Shown: positions 11,095 to 22,935 of the stretch, piece after piece
How positions within the stretch are numbered: position 1 is the first letter of the stretch
Layout of the letters: each line of letters begins with the position of its first letter
Assembly (NCBI GenBank): GCA_003117195.1
Contig: BDSI01000041.1
Span: 447,501-511,500, forward strand
DNA from: Eudorina sp. 2006-703-Eu-15
Lineage: Eukaryota > Chlorophyta > Chlorophyceae > Chlamydomonadales > Volvocaceae
Direction of reading: 5' to 3'
Length of the DNA: 64,000 nt
Program-made: the position numbers and the translations under genes
The notes under the pieces: generated by a model
Seen by the model: only the letters and a program-made list of their open reading frames with translations
What the model was told of the DNA's origin: nothing
The model's database searches: none

Positions 11095-12658
11095 TTTCTG
11101 AGAGGGACGTTACAAGGACAAAGGGACGGAAGCAGACCAAGCAGCAAGCCGGGAAGAAGGCCAGACGGCAAGCAAAGACCACCACACCGCAACCGAGCCC
11201 CAGAGGCACCAGCCAGAAGGAAAGGGAACCAAGCAACGCCAACCTCACAGACAGGACGGGGACAGGGACAGGGCGGCAGAGGGAGAGAAAAGCTCCCAAA
11301 GCGGCAAAACGGCACAACAAGGCCGCACCTCCTACTCCAGGCCAACAGGCGAGACGGAAGGCCAAAGACGACCCACCCACCAACAAACAACAAAAAACAA
11401 AAAAAAGAAAAGAAAAACAGCTACAAAAACAGAACACAGCAACGAGGCAAACACTACCCAAAGAAGCAGGGCAACACCCAACTGCAGCAGCCACAGAAGA
11501 CACAAAGCAAACAACGGAAGCAACAACCTGCAGCAGCCCCAGGGAACACCGGAACTCCCAACAGAAGGAGACACACCAGACCGCCCAACAGAAGGAACCC
11601 AAACCCCCCACCCCCCAAAAACAGACCCCCCAGGCTCGCACGAACCCAAAAGCACCGAGGTGCCGCCCAAGGCACAGGAGGCCAGGTCACGAGCACACCA
11701 AGGCGCCAAGCACGTCACGGCCGAACCCGGGTGCCGCTCAGTAGGGTCTCGAGCACGAGCACACCGCAGGGCCGCACAACAGGGCGCCGCTCCGCCAGCC
11801 ACGCCAACAGACGCCGGCCCGGCAGAGCACGAGCACGCCACGAGCAAGGGAAACGTCCAGGGCTGGTACCCTGCGGGGCGCAGCAAGCAGGCACACCCCT
11901 CCCTCGCCAACCCAACCCTGGAGGCCCTCACCCCTACAACACTGGCCCCCCTAGACCCCAGCACCCTCGAGGCCCCCACACAAAGCCGAACTGAAACCCC
12001 CTTTCACTTCTGCCCTACACAAACCGGAAACGGCTCACACAACAAACCCCCCTGAGCTGGGCTGAGCTGATGCTGATGCTGTAGCTGTAGCTGCGAGCTG
12101 AAACTAATCTGACATTACTGCGGCGGCAGCCTGTGGGGCTGGCACAGGGTGGGCCAGGGACAGATGGACCCGCAGCCTGGGCGCCTGCCCTGCGGCACGC
12201 TCGACAGAGCACAGGACACCTTCATGCGCCCACGAGGCTTCGAAGGCGTCCAGCGGAGCTGTCTTCAGCTGGGCGGTGATGTGTGAGAGTGGCAACCCAG
12301 CCATGGTGTCGTCGGGCAACGCTGCCATCCGGAAATGTGCCCACATGAGCCGTTGGAGCTCGCTGACCACCTGGGTGACGACCGCTTCAGAGGGGCAGGG
12401 CTCGGTGTCAGCGGCTTGGTGGTGGCACCAGACGGCCCACAGCCAGGTGGCCCGAAGGGCGGTCCAGAGGGTTTGCAGGCCCGGGATGGTTGGGTACTGG
12501 CCCCAGGCGGCGGCCCAGTCTCCCAGCAGCAGTTCAACGCTCATCATTGGGGGGCCGGGCCCCCCGGTGATGGCCCCCCAGAGAGCCACCAGCCACTCAC
12601 GAGCACCCTGGTACGCCGGGCAGGCCACAAAGATGTGGGTCAAGCTGTCCAGGCACGG
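11095..12658 (-). mobile_element. LINE copy 4, minus strand
   Basis: The 3' end is almost tailless (tttctgagaggg at 11095) and joins satellite directly. The minus-strand order is 3' UTR (to about 12108), then ORF2 C-terminus (12109-12658), cut at the codons for the end of the zinc-finger region by a poly(T) of the next LINE. The remainder of this copy is not found beyond the next element, so a rearrangement or deletion followed insertion. Confidence 0.8.
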
Positions 12659-13159
12659 TTTTTTTTTTTTTTTTTTTCTGAGAGGGACGTTACAAGGACA
12701 AAGGGACGGAAGCAGACCAAGCAGCAAGCCGGGAAGAAGGCCAGACGGCAAGCAAAGACCACCACACCGCAACCGAGCCCCAGAGGCACCAACCAGAAGG
12801 AAAGGGAACCAAGCAACGCCAACCTCACAGACAGGACGGGGACAGGGACAGGGCGGCAGAGGGAGAGAAAAGCTCCCAAAGCGGCAAAACGGCACAACAA
12901 GGCCGCACCTCCTACTCCAGGCCAACAGGCGAGACGGAAGGCCAAAGACGACCCACCCACCAACAAACAACAAAAGACAAAAAAAAAGAAAAGAAAAACA
13001 GCTACAAAACCAGAACACAGCAACGAGGCAAACACTACCCAAAGAAGCAGGGCAACACCCAACTGCAGCAGCCACAGAAGACACAAAGCAAACAAACGGA
13101 AGCAACAACCTGCAGCAGCCCCAGGGAACACCGGAACTCCCAACAGCTGTAGCTGTAGC

Positions 13160-15510
13160 TGCGAGCTGAAACTAATCTGACATTACTGCGGCGGCAGCCT
13201 GTGGGGCTGGCACAGGGTGGGCCAGGGACAGATGGACCCGCAGCCTGGGTGCCTGCCCTTCGGCACGCTCGACAGAGCACAGGACACCTTCATGCGCCCA
13301 CGAGGCTTCGAAGGCGTCCAGCGGAGCTGTCTTCAGCTGGGCGGTGATGTGTGAGAGTGGCAACCCAGCCATGGTGTCGTCGGGCAACGCTGCCATCCGG
13401 AAATGCGCCCACATGAGCCGTTGGAGCTCGCTGACCACCTGGGTGACGACCGCTTCAGAGGGGCAGGGCTCGGTGTCAGCGGCTTGGTGGTGGCACCAGA
13501 CGGCCCACAGCCAGGTGGCCCGAAGGGCGGTCCAGAGGGTTTGCAGGCCCGGGATGGTTGGGTACTGGCCCCAGGCGGCGGCCCAGTCTCCCAGCAGCAG
13601 TTCAACGCTCATCATTGGGGGGCCGGGCCCCCGGTGATGGCCCCCCAGAGAGCCACCAGCCACTCACGAGCACCCTGGTACGCCGGGCAGGCCACAAAGA
13701 TGTGGGTCAAGCTGTCCAGGCACGGTTCTGGCCGCCATCGCCGTGGCTGCTGCTGCTGTGGCTGCTGCTGTGGCTGCTGCTGTGGCTGTTGGCAGGGTGG
13801 GTGGCTGCAGGCGGCGCGGTCTGGCCGGCCTTTGGTTGCTAGGTACAGGCCGCACGGGAGCCGTGCATGGTGCAGCCGCCACACCAAGGCCTTGGCCCGG
13901 TTGCTGGCCGGGCTGTCCCACAGCCGCTGCCAGGTCTTGTGCTTCTGGGCCGCCGTGGGTGCACCCAAGCCCGGCGGGTCTGGCGGTTCAGGCGGGTCAG
14001 GTGGGTCTGGCAGGTCAGGTGGGTCCGGCGGGGCGGGTGGGTCCACGGGGGCCAGCTGATCTGGTAGGTCCGGCGGGCTCCCTTGCAGCGGCCCTGCGGG
14101 GTGGTGGTTGATGAAGGTAGATGGCCCAGCTGTCGAGGGGCCTGCCCCTGGGTCCCCCGGCTGTGAGGACGCCGCTGAGTTGCCGGCAGCTGAGTGACAC
14201 TGGCTGTGAACGGGGAGAGTGGGTTGCAACGTGGCCGCATCCAGGCTGCAGGCTGGACTGGGTGCATCCTGAACCAGCTGCTATGGCTGGGGGCCCGGTT
14301 GGCTGCATGCTGCCGTCTCCATTCCTCCTCCAGGACTGTGAGTGCACTGCGATTACCCGGGAGTGTAGGCCACGCAGCGGGCGTCAGGGGTCCTGGGCCG
14401 TGGTCTCCCAAAGCCAGGCGTGCAGCTGTGAGACGGCGGCGAGTTTCGCAGACTGTGTAGTGTACCAGTGGCAGGGCGCCGTGGCCATGACTGAGGGGGT
14501 GGCACTGCACCTCGCTCCAGGGGCCCAGGAGCTGGTTCTCGGTTAGCCACAAGGCCGGCCGCTCAGCCGGTGGGGCAGCCTGGTACGCCAGCCGCCCCGC
14601 CAGGGACCAGAAGCGGCGCGGCTTTTTGCCTGGTAGGACACAGGCCGCCAGCCACGCTTCAGGGGCCGCTGCCCCGGCCGCTGTTGGTTCAGGGGTGACG
14701 AGGCGGCCGCTGGGCAGGGCAGCCAGTAGAGCTCCGGACGGGCTGCGGACCCAGTTGCTGTCCAGTGACACTTGCCAATTTGCTGCTTCAGGAAGTTCTG
14801 CGGTCAGGAGGCCACCTGGCAGGAGCTGGTGCCAGTCTGGAGGCACGGCAGCCAGCACAGCCTGCAGTTGGGGGTCACGCTGGGCCAGGGCTGGGGCTGC
14901 ACGCAGGGCTTCTGGTTTTGTAGCTGTTTTTCTTTTCTTTTTTTTGTCTTTTGTTGTTTGTTGGTGGGTGGGTCGTCTTTGGCCTTCCGTCTCGCCTGTT
15001 GGCCTGGAGTAGGAGGTGCGGCCTTGTTGTGCCGTTTTGCCGCTTTGGGAGCTTTTCTCTCCCTCTGCCGCCCTGTCCCTGTCCCCGTCCTGTCTGTGAG
15101 GTTGGCGTTGCTTGGTTCCCTTTCCTTCTGGTTGGTGCCTCTGGGGCTCGGTTGCGGTGTGGTGGTCTTTGCTTGCCGTCTGGCCTTCTTCCCGGCTTGC
15201 TGCTTGGTCTGCTTCCGTCCCTTTGTCCTTGTAACGTCCCTCTCAGAAAAAAAAAAAACAAAAAAAAGGGCTGCCACGGTGCACGGTGCGTCGATGGGTC
15301 CGCCCTCAGGCATACCGGGGGGCTGGAATGGCTGTCCTGTCACTGGGTCCCGAAGGGCTGCATTGTAGTACAGCGGCTCATGCAGCAGCGCCCGCGCGTC
15401 AGTGCCCTCAGGGTAAGGCAGCCGGCAGGGCTGTGAGGCCCGGAAGGATGTCACCAGGCTGGCCAGGTACGGGGGCAGGTTTGCCGGTGGGTCCACCGTC
15501 CCATACACCC
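13160..15510 (-). pseudogene. LINE ORF2, C-terminal half of copy 5
   Basis: On the minus strand this is the region between RT and 3' UTR, in the same order as in other copies: a region starting YGTVDPPANLPPYLASL, a long unassigned stretch, the Pro/Asp-rich run, the C-x3-C / Gln-rich / H-x3-C finger, and the C-terminal domain. It is interrupted by a plus LINE at 14911-15267, flanked by a gggct duplication. The reading frame is otherwise long and open, with a break at the G run near 13620. Confidence 0.72.
14911..15267 (+). mobile_element. LINE 3'-end insertion, plus strand
   Basis: About 340 bp of LINE 3' UTR starting at tctggttttgtagctg and ending in the canonical 3' end plus an A tract interrupted by one C (15247-15267). 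The gggct of the host is duplicated on both sides. It carries no ORF2 sequence. Confidence 0.87.
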
Positions 15511-16169
15511 CGCGCGGCACCCGGGTTCGGCCGTGACGTGCTTGGCGCCTTGGTGTGCTCGTGCCCTGGCCTCCTATGCCTTGGGCGGCACCTCGGTGCT
15601 TGTGGGTTCGTGCGAGCCTGGGGGGTCTGTTTTTTGGGGGTGGGGGTTTGGGTTCCTTCTGTTGGGCGGTCTGGTGTGTCTCCTTCTGTTGGGAGTTCCG
15701 GTGTTCTCTGGGGCTGCTGCAGGTTGTTGCTTCCGTTGTTTGCTTTGTGTCTTCTGTGGCTGCTGCAGTTGGGTGTTGCCCTGCTTCTTTGGGTAGTGTT
15801 TGCCTCGTTGCTGTGTTCTGGTTTTGTAGCTGTTTTTCTTTTCTTTTTTTTGTCTTTTGTTGTTTGTTGGTGGGTGGGTCGTCTTTGGCCTTCTGTCTCG
15901 CCTGGTGGCCTGGAGTAGGAGGTGCGGCCTTGTTGTGCCGTTTTGCCGCTTTGGGAGCTTTTCTCTCCCTCTGCCGCCCTGTCCCTGTCCCCGTCCTGTC
16001 TGTGAGGTTGGCGTTGCTTGGTTCCCTTTCCTTCTGGTTGGTGCCTCTGGGGCTCGGTTGCGGTGTGGTGGTCTTTGCTTGCCGTCTGGCCTTCTTCCCG
16101 GCTTGCTGCTTGGTCTGCTTCCGTCCCTTTGTCCTTGTAACGTCCCTCTCAGAAAAAAAAAAAAAAAAA
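15511..16169 (+). mobile_element. LINE 3'-end insertion, plus strand
   Basis: Begins at cgcgcggcacccgggttcgg within the 3' UTR and ends with poly(A) 16153-16169. The host ORF2 does not simply resume: about 250 bp present in other copies (compare 31900-32090) is missing, so a host deletion accompanies the insertion. Confidence 0.85.
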
Positions 16170-17219
16170 GCAGTGCACGACCATTGCACACCAGGGTAGC
16201 ATCTTCAGGCAGCAACGACCAGGCTGTGAAGCCGTCGATGCACTTCCGCAGCGCTGCCAGCTGGGGTGGGGAGGGCTGGACAAAGGAGAAGTGGAAGGCA
16301 AGGGCATTGCCCAATACCTGCTTGGCCACGTGGACCCTGCCAACGAAGCTGAGGCCATGCCGCCGCCACACCTGCCCGATGTTGTTCAGCCGTTGGATAC
16401 GGCTGGCGTAGCACAGGTTGGCCGCCAGGGTGGTGTCAGTGGTGAGCGGGACCCCAAGGTGGCGGGGCGGCTCCTCCCCAGGGAGAGGGAATTTGGCGCC
16501 CGTTTGTCCTTGTAACGTCGCTGCTTTGGCGACGGGGCCGTCCTCGTCAACGTCCCGGACCGTGAGGACAGTATCGTCAGCATGGTGCGACACGGGCGGT
16601 GCAGGCTGTCCACTGGGGAGGGTGGGCGTGCGTAGCTGGCCTGAGGCGCATAGATGGTGCAGGTACGCCGTGAGTGGCTCAAGCTGCAGGACCCAGAGGA
16701 CGGGCGACAGGGTGCTGCCCTGCTCGAGGCCGTTCCGGACCGGGAACGGGGCGGACAGCTGGCCGTTGACCACAACACGGGAAGACCCATCGGACGTGAG
16801 GAGGCGGATCCACCGCTGCATGTTGGGCCCAAATCCCTTGGACTCCACCACTCGGTACAGCCACGGGCGGTGGACCCGGTCGTAGGCTTTCTCAATGTCC
16901 AGGAAGAGGAGGGCCGCGGATTGCTGGGACTGTTGCACATGCTCAGCCAGGGTCAGGTGGTACAGGATGTTGTCCCGGATATCTCGCCCCGCGATAAAGG
17001 CTGTTTGGAGCGGGTCCACCAGGTAATCCAGGGCCGGCTGGAGGCGATTGCTGACCACCTTGCAGACGATTTTGTAGTCACACTGCAGGAGGGTGATGGG
17101 CCGGTAGCTGCTGAGGTCCGGCCGAGGCAGGCGCTTCCCCTTATAGATGAGAGAGATGATCCCTTCACGCCAGCTGCGGGGCAGGGATGCAGCAGCGGCC
17201 GCCCCGGAGGCGACGGAGC
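16170..17219 (-). pseudogene. LINE reverse transcriptase domain (copy 5)
   Basis: The minus strand is open from about 17226. RT blocks appear in order: SYRPITLLQCDYK with KVVSNRL, QTAFIAGRDIRDNI, motif A LDIEKAYDRV (around residue 110 of the open frame), motif B GLEQGSTLSPVLW, and motif C HHADDTVL with the catalytic Asp pair near 16576-16581. Tyr is replaced by His in the usual YADD box. This is the L1-type layout. Past motif C about 100 bp is replaced by the 16-base scar at 16503-16518, although the frame stays open. A SINE then separates it from its linker. It is probably inactive. Confidence 0.85.
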
Positions 17220-17327
17220 CGCTCAAGCAGTAGTGGCAGCATCAGAGGACCGCCAGACAACATAAAAGAAAGGCACCCCGTCCCGAGTCCTGGTTCCTTC
17301 AGAAATAAAAAAAAAAAAAAAAAAAGC
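17220..17327 (+). mobile_element. SINE fragment, 5'-truncated
   Basis: Matches the 3' 100 bp of the full SINE copies: gtagtggcagcatcagagg to gtcctggttccttcag, then an A tail with an early T (gaaataaaa...). The host motif agcc is present on both sides. The LINE reads on with ccctggtggaagg, so this splits the RT from its upstream linker. Confidence 0.85.
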
Positions 17328-18258
17328 CCTGGTGGAAGGCTTCATTGGCGGCTGCAAGGAGCGGCGGCCCCAGCTGCTCCCACAGGACACGATAGACCTC
17401 GTACGGGACACCATCCGAACCCGGGGCCTTGCCATTCTGGCATGAAGCCAGGGCCACCACGAGTTCCTCCAACTGGAGTTCCCCCTGGGCCCCTGCGCCA
17501 TCAGAGCTGTCCCGCAGGTCGTCTGGCAGTCGCCGGCGTAGGTGGCTGAGTAGCAGGTCCTGGGCAGCGGGGTCCACCTCCCCAACTCGGAACAGGCCCG
17601 TGGGGCTGTCACTGCTGTACATGGCGTGGGCGGCCGTGGTGATGGTCTCACCGGCATTCGCGCTGGTCAGGGGGACTGGCTCGGGCTGCCCTGGGGCGAG
17701 CAGGTGGGTGATGGGTTCCCTGACCTTAGCCTCCCGGCCGAGCTGGTGGAACCAGCCGGTGCCTTTGTCTCCATGCCGGGTGTAGGCGGCATCCAGGGCG
17801 GCATTGCGGCGGGTTGAGGCCTGGGCCACACTGTCAGCCAGCTGCTTGCAGGCACGAGCGGCGTCCAGGCTAACAGGAGAGCCAGGGGCACTGCCATGCT
17901 GGGCCGCCAGAGCTGCGGCTGCGGCCTGCTGTGCAGCACGAAGGTCGGCCACTTGCTCGCGGAGATGCTGGCGGTGGAGCTGGTCAGCCACCAGCCGCAG
18001 CCGGCCTTTGACCCACTCCCAAGTTTCCCTGGCATCCACGGGGGGAACACGTTGCTGGGCCGCCTGGAGCTCGGACTGGACCGCAGCCTTAAGGCGCGGC
18101 AGCAGGCTGGGATGGTAGAGGAGATAGGTGGGAAACATCCAGCCGCTGCGGCCGAGTGGGGGCAGGCCAGGCAGCGCCAGCTCGAGCAGGACACCATGAT
18201 GGTCACCGGGCGCCCCCGGGGCAAGCTGTATGTGGGCCACGTATGCAGCCAGTGGCCG
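17328..18258 (-). pseudogene. LINE ORF2 endonuclease end and linker (copy 5)
   Basis: The minus strand is continuously open. It begins within the C-terminal part of an APE-like endonuclease, where GDHHGVLLEL (near 18180-18205) corresponds to the conserved SDH box. A long Ala/Arg-rich linker follows, then NGKAPGSDGVPYEVYR, the conserved block just before the RT palm. The upstream endonuclease residues are absent, and no other copy in the window has them. At 18258 the element meets a plus-strand LINE head to head. Confidence 0.78.
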
Positions 18259-18261
18259 GCC

Positions 18262-18593
18262 AGAAACCCTCTGGACCGCCCTTCGGGCCACCTGGCTGTG
18301 GGCCGTCTGGTGCCACCACCAAGCTGCTGACACCGAGCCCTGCCCCTCCGAAGCGGTCGTCACCCAGGTGGTCAGCGAGCTCCAACGGCTCATGTGGGCG
18401 CATTTCCGGATGGCAGCGTTGCCCGACGACACCATGGCTGGGTTGCCACTCTCACACATCACCGCCCAGCTGAGACCAGCTCCGCTGGACGCCTTCGAAG
18501 CCTCATGGGCGCATGAAGGTGTCCTGTGCTCTGTCGAGCGTGCCGAAGGGCAGGCGCCCAGGCTGCGGGTCCATCTGTCCCTGGCCCACCCTG
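18262..18593 (+). mobile_element. LINE ORF2 C-terminal fragment, plus strand
   Basis: Encodes the C-terminal domain (ETLWTALRATWLWAVW to LSLAHPV). Its 5' end abuts the 5' end of minus copy 5, and its 3' end is cut by poly(T) at 18594. The rest of the copy is not found beyond that insertion. Confidence 0.78.
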
Positions 18594-18700
18594 TTTTTTT
18601 TTTTTTTCTGAGAGGGACGTTACAAGGACAAAGGGACGGAAGCAGACCAAGCAGCAAGCCGGGAAGAAGGCCAGACGGCAAGCAAAGACCACCACACCGC
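18594..18700 (-). mobile_element. LINE 3'-end stub, minus strand
   Basis: Poly(T) 18594-18607 followed by about 90 bp of reverse-complement LINE 3' end, stopping at accacaccgc. The sequence after it belongs to a different plus LINE. Confidence 0.85.
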
Positions 18701-20727
18701 CCCCCGGTATGCCTGAGGGCGGACCCATCGACGCACCGTGCACCGTGGCAGCCCTGCGTGCAGCCCCAGCCCTGGCCCAGCGTGACCCCCAACTGCAGGC
18801 TGTGCTGGCTGCCGTGCCTCCAGACTGGCACCAGCTCCTGCCAGGTGGCCTCCTGACCGCAGAACTTCCTGAAGCAGCAAATTGGCAAGTGTCACTGGAC
18901 AGCAACTGGGTCCGCAGCCCGTCCGGAGCTCTACTGGCTGCCCTGCCCAGCGGCCGCCTCGTCACCCCTGAACCAACAGCGGCCGGGGCAGCGGCCCCTG
19001 AAGCGTGGCTGGCGGCCTGTGTCCTACCAGGCAAAAAGCCGCGCCGCTTCTGGTCCCTGGCGGAGCGGCTGGCGTACCAGGCTGCCCCACCGGCTGAGCG
19101 GCCGGCCTTGTGGCCAACCGAGAACCAGCTCCTGGGCCCCTGGAGCGAGGTGCAGTGCCACCCCCTCAGTCATGGCCACGGCGCCCTGCCACTGGTACAC
19201 TACACAGTCTGCGAAACTCGCCGCCGTCTCACAGCTGCACGCCTGGCTTTGGGAGACCACGGCCCAGGACCCCTGACGCCCGCTGCGTGGCCTACACTCC
19301 CGGGTAATCGCAGTGCACTCACAGTCCTGGAGGAGGAATGGAGACGGCAGCATGCAGCCAACCGGGCCCCCAGCCATAGCAGCTGGTTCAGGATGCACCC
19401 AGTCCAGCCTGCAGCCTGGATGCGGCCACGTTGCAACCCACTCTCCCCGTTCACAGCCAGTGTCACTCAGCTGCCGGCAACTCAGCGGCGTCCTCACAGC
19501 CGGGGGACCCAGGGGCAGGCCCCTCGACAGCTGGGCCATCTACCTTCATCAACCACCACCCCGCAGGGGCGCTGCAAGGGAGCCCGCCGGACCTACCAGA
19601 TCAGCTGGCCCCCGTGGACCCACCCGCCCCGCCGGACCCACCTGACCTGCCAGACCCACCTGACCCGCCTGAACCGCCAGACCCGCCGGGCTTGGGTGCA
19701 CCCACGGCGGCCCAGAAGCACAAGACCTGGCAGCGGCTGTGGGACAGCCCGGCCAGCAACCGGGCCAAGGCCCTGGTGTGGCGGCTGCACCATGCACGGC
19801 TCCCGTGCGGCCTGTACCTAGCAACCAAAGGCCGGCCGGACCGCGCAACCTGCAGCCACCCACCCTGCCAACAGCCACAGCAGCAGCCACAGCAGCAGCC
19901 ACAGCAGCAGCAGCCACGGCGATGGCGGCCAGAACCGTGTGCCGTTTTGCCGCTTTGGGAGCTTTTCTCTCCCTCTGCCGCCCTGTCCCTGTCCCCGTCC
20001 TGTCTGTGAGGTTGGCGTTGCTTGGTTCCCTTTCCTTCTGGTTGGTGCCTCTGGGGCTCGGTTGCGGTGTGGTGGTCTTTGCTTGCCGTCTGGCCTTCTT
20101 CCCGGCTTGCTGCTTGGTCTGCTTCCGTCCCTTTGTCCTTGTAACGTCCCTCTCAGAAAAAAAAAAAAAAAAAACGTGCCTGGGCAGCTTGACCCACATC
20201 TTTGTGGCCTGCCCGGCGTACCAGGGTGCTCGTGAGTGGCTGGTGGCTCTCTGGGGGGCCATCACCGGGGGGCCCGGCCCCCAATGATGAGCGTTGAACT
20301 GCTGCTGGGAGACTGGGCCGCCGCCTGGGGCCAGTACCCAACCAGCCCGGGCCTGCAAACCCTCTGGACCGCCCTTCGGGCCACCTGGCTGTGGGCCGTC
20401 TGGTGCCACCACCAAGCCGCTGACACCGAGCCCTGCCCCTCTGAAGCGGTCGTCACCCAGGTGGTCAGCGAGCTCCAACGGCTCATGTGGGCGCATTTCC
20501 GGATGGCAGCGTTGCCCGACGACACCATGGCTGGCTTGCCACTCTCACACATCACCGCCCAGCTGAAGACAGCTCCGCTGGACGCCTTCGAAGCCTCGTG
20601 GGCGCATGAAGGTGTCCTGTGCTCTGTCGAGCGTGCCGAAGGGCAGGCGCCCAGGCTGCGGGTCCATCTGTCCCTGGCCCACCCTGTGCCAGCCCCACAG
20701 GCCGACGCCGCAGTAATGTCAGATTAG
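18701..20727 (+). pseudogene. LINE ORF2 C-terminal half (copy 6)
   Basis: Open from 18701 to 19939 in one frame, then interrupted by a LINE insertion, and resumed at 20175 with CLGSLTHIFVACP through the C-terminal domain to VMSD and TAG. The Gln-rich insert is QQPQQQPQQQPQQQQP. The His/Cys half of the finger is separated from its Cys/Cys half by both this insert and the nested LINE. A G-run length change near 20270 again shifts the frame. Confidence 0.72.
19940..20174 (+). mobile_element. LINE 3'-end insertion, plus strand
   Basis: About 215 bp of LINE 3' UTR from gccgttttgccgctttggg to the canonical end plus poly(A) 20157-20174, flanked by cgtg on both sides. Confidence 0.86.
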
Positions 20728-21902
20728 TTTCAGCTCGCAGCTACAGCTACAGCATCAGCTCAGCCCAGCTCAGGGGGATTTGTTGTGTTTGTTGTGTTTT
20801 GTGTGTGAGCAGTTTCCGGTTTGTGTAGGGCAGTAGTGCAAGGGGGTTTCAGTTCGGCTTTGTGGGGGGGCCTCGAGGGTGCTGGGGTCTAGGGGGGCCA
20901 GTGTTGTAGGGGTGAGGGCCTCCAGTGTTGGGTTGGCGAGGGAGGGGTGTGCCTGCTTGCTGCGCCCCGCAGGGTACCAGCCCTGGACGTTTCCCTTGCT
21001 CGTGGCGTGCTCGTGCTCTGCCGGGCCGGCGTCTGTTGGCGTGGCTGGCAGAGCGGCGCCCTGTTGTGCGGCCCTGCGGTGTGCTCGTGCTTGAGACCCT
21101 ACCGCGCGGCACCCGGGTTCGGCCGTGGCGTGCTTGGCGCCTTGGTGTGCTCGTGCCCTGGCCTCCTATGCCTTGGGCGGCACCTCGGTGCTTGTGGGTT
21201 CGTGCGAGCCTGGGGGGTCTGTTTTTTGGGGGTGGGGGGTTTGGGTTCCTTCTGTTGGGCGGTCTGGTGTGTCTCCTTCTGTTGGGAGTTCCGGCGTTCT
21301 CTGGGGCTGCTGCAGGTTGTTGCTTCCGTTGTTTGCTTTGTGTCTTCTGTGGCTGCTGCAGTTGGGTGTTGCCCTGCTTCTTTGGGTAGTGTCGTTGCTG
21401 TGTTCTGGTTTTGTAGCTGTTTTTCTTTTCTTTTTTTTGTTTTTGGTTGTTTGTTGGTGGGTGGGTCGTCTTTGGCCTTCTGTCTCGCCTGGTGGCCTGG
21501 AATAGGAGGTGCGGCCTTGTTGTGCCGTTTTGCCGCTTTGGGAGCTTTTCTCTCCCTCTGCCGCCCTGTCCCTGTCCCCGTCCTGTCTGTGAGGTTGGCG
21601 TTGCTTGGTTCCCTTTCCTTCTGGTTGGTGTCTCTGGGGCTCGGTTGCGGTGTGGTGGTCTTTGCTTGCCGTCTGGCCTTCTTCCCGGCTTGCTGCTTGG
21701 TCTGCTTCCGTCCCTTTGTCCTTGTAACGTCCCTCTCAGAAAAAAAAAAAAAAAAAAAAAAACGGGCGCCAAATTCCCTCTCCCTGGGGAGGAGCCGCCC
21801 CGCCACCTTGGGGTACCGCTCACCACTGACACCACCCTGGCGGCCAACCTCTGCTACGCCAGCCGTATCCAACGGCTGAACAACATCGGGCAGGTGTGGC
21901 GG

Positions 21903-22577
21903 GTTCCTACCGCGCGGCACCCGGGTTCGGCCGTGACGTGCTTGGCGCCTTGGTGTGCTCGTGCCCTGGCCTCCTATGCCTTGGGCGGCACCTCGTTGCT
22001 TTTGGGTTCGTGCGAGCCTGGGGGGTCTGTTTTTTGGGGGTGGGGGGTTTGGGTTCCTTCTGTTGGGCGGTCTGGTGTGTCTCCTTCTGTTGGGAGTTCC
22101 GGTGTTCTCTGGGGCTGCTGCAGGTTGTTGCTTCCGTTGTTTGCTTTGTGTCTTCTGTGGCTGCTGCAGTTGGGTGTTGCCCTGCTTCTTTGGGTAGTGT
22201 TTGCCTCGTTGCTGTGTTCTGGTTTTGTAGCTGTTTTTCTTTTCTTTTTTTTGTTTTTTGTTGTTTGTTGGTGGGTGGGTCGTCTTTGGCCTTCCGTCTC
22301 GCCTGGTGGCCTGGAGTAGGAGGTGCGGCCTTGTTTTTTTTTTCTTGTTGTGCCGTTTTGCCGCATTGGGAGCTTTTCTCTCCCTCTGCCGCCCTGTCCC
22401 TGTCCCCGTCCTGTCTGTGAGGTTGGCGTTGCTTGGTTCCCTTTCCTTCTGGTTGGTGCCTCTGGGGCTCGGTTGCGGTGTGGTGGTCTTTGCTTGCCGT
22501 CTGGCCTTCTTCCCGGCTTGCTGCTTGGTCTGCTTCCGTCCCTTTGTCCTTGTAACGTCCCTCTCAGAAAAAAAAAA
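21903..22577 (+). mobile_element. LINE 3' UTR insertion in duplicated unit 1
   Basis: Starts at gttcctaccgcgcgg and ends with poly(A) 22568-22577. It carries a T-rich insertion of about 12 bases (near 22334-22345) also seen in unit 2 and in the copy at 34543-35216, so all three descend from one insertion event. Confidence 0.85.
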
Positions 22578-22647
22578 TGGCCTCAGCTTCGTCGGCAGGG
22601 TCCACGTGGCCAAGCAGGTATTGGGCAATGCCCTTGCCTTCCACTTC

Positions 22648-22912
22648 TTTTTTTTTTTTTCTGAAGGAACCAGGACTCGGGACGGGGTGCCTTTTTTTAT
22701 GTTGTCTGGCGGTCCTCTGATGCTGCCACTACTCCACGAGCGGCTAGCGTGCCGGGCTTCTGGGCATCTCCACAGGCCAGCTGGATGACTTAGGATTGTA
22801 AACCTCCAGACGGGACAGGGACGGGTGGGCACCCTCCTTCTCGTCACACCCCTGACAACTTGCCAGTAGCTGGGGTCGATCCCAGGACCTCCCGGGGGGA
22901 ATTGCGAGGTTT
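22648..22912 (-). mobile_element. SINE, minus strand, 5'-truncated (unit 1)
   Basis: Poly(T) then ctgaaggaaccaggactcgg, the reverse of the SINE 3' end, through to the middle of the element. The LINE motif ccacttc flanks it. An internal stretch (gggtgagagtctt in the copy at 35440) is deleted. Confidence 0.86.
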
Positions 22913-22935
22913 CCACTTCTCCTTTGTCCAGCCCT

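Larger units (their letters stand above)
12659..18258 (-). mobile_element. LINE copy 5, minus strand, longest ORF2 content, with four insertions
   Basis: A poly(T) ending at 12677 marks the 3' end. The 3' UTR has an internal deletion near 13145, where it jumps to the ORF2-proximal part. The minus strand then reads ORF2 up to 18258: C-terminal domain, zinc finger, Pro-rich run, RT, linker, and the last part of an APE-type endonuclease. Inserts are plus LINEs at 14911-15267 and 15511-16169, a short foreign scar at 16503-16518, and a SINE at 17220-17327. About 250 bp of ORF2 is missing around the second insert. An alternative reading is two abutting minus copies with the joint at about 13145. 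Confidence 0.75.
18701..21762 (+). mobile_element. LINE copy 6, plus strand, with one nested LINE
   Basis: Starts inside ORF2 (encoding PPGMPEGGPIDAPCTV), continues through the Pro/Asp run and the zinc finger, and ends in the ORF2 TAG (near 20727), the 3' UTR and a long poly(A) (21740-21762). A LINE 3' end at 19940-20174 interrupts it at the Arg-Pro-Glu-Pro codons, with a cgtg duplication. The 3' UTR has a small extra tgtttgttgtg repeat near 20785. Confidence 0.88.
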
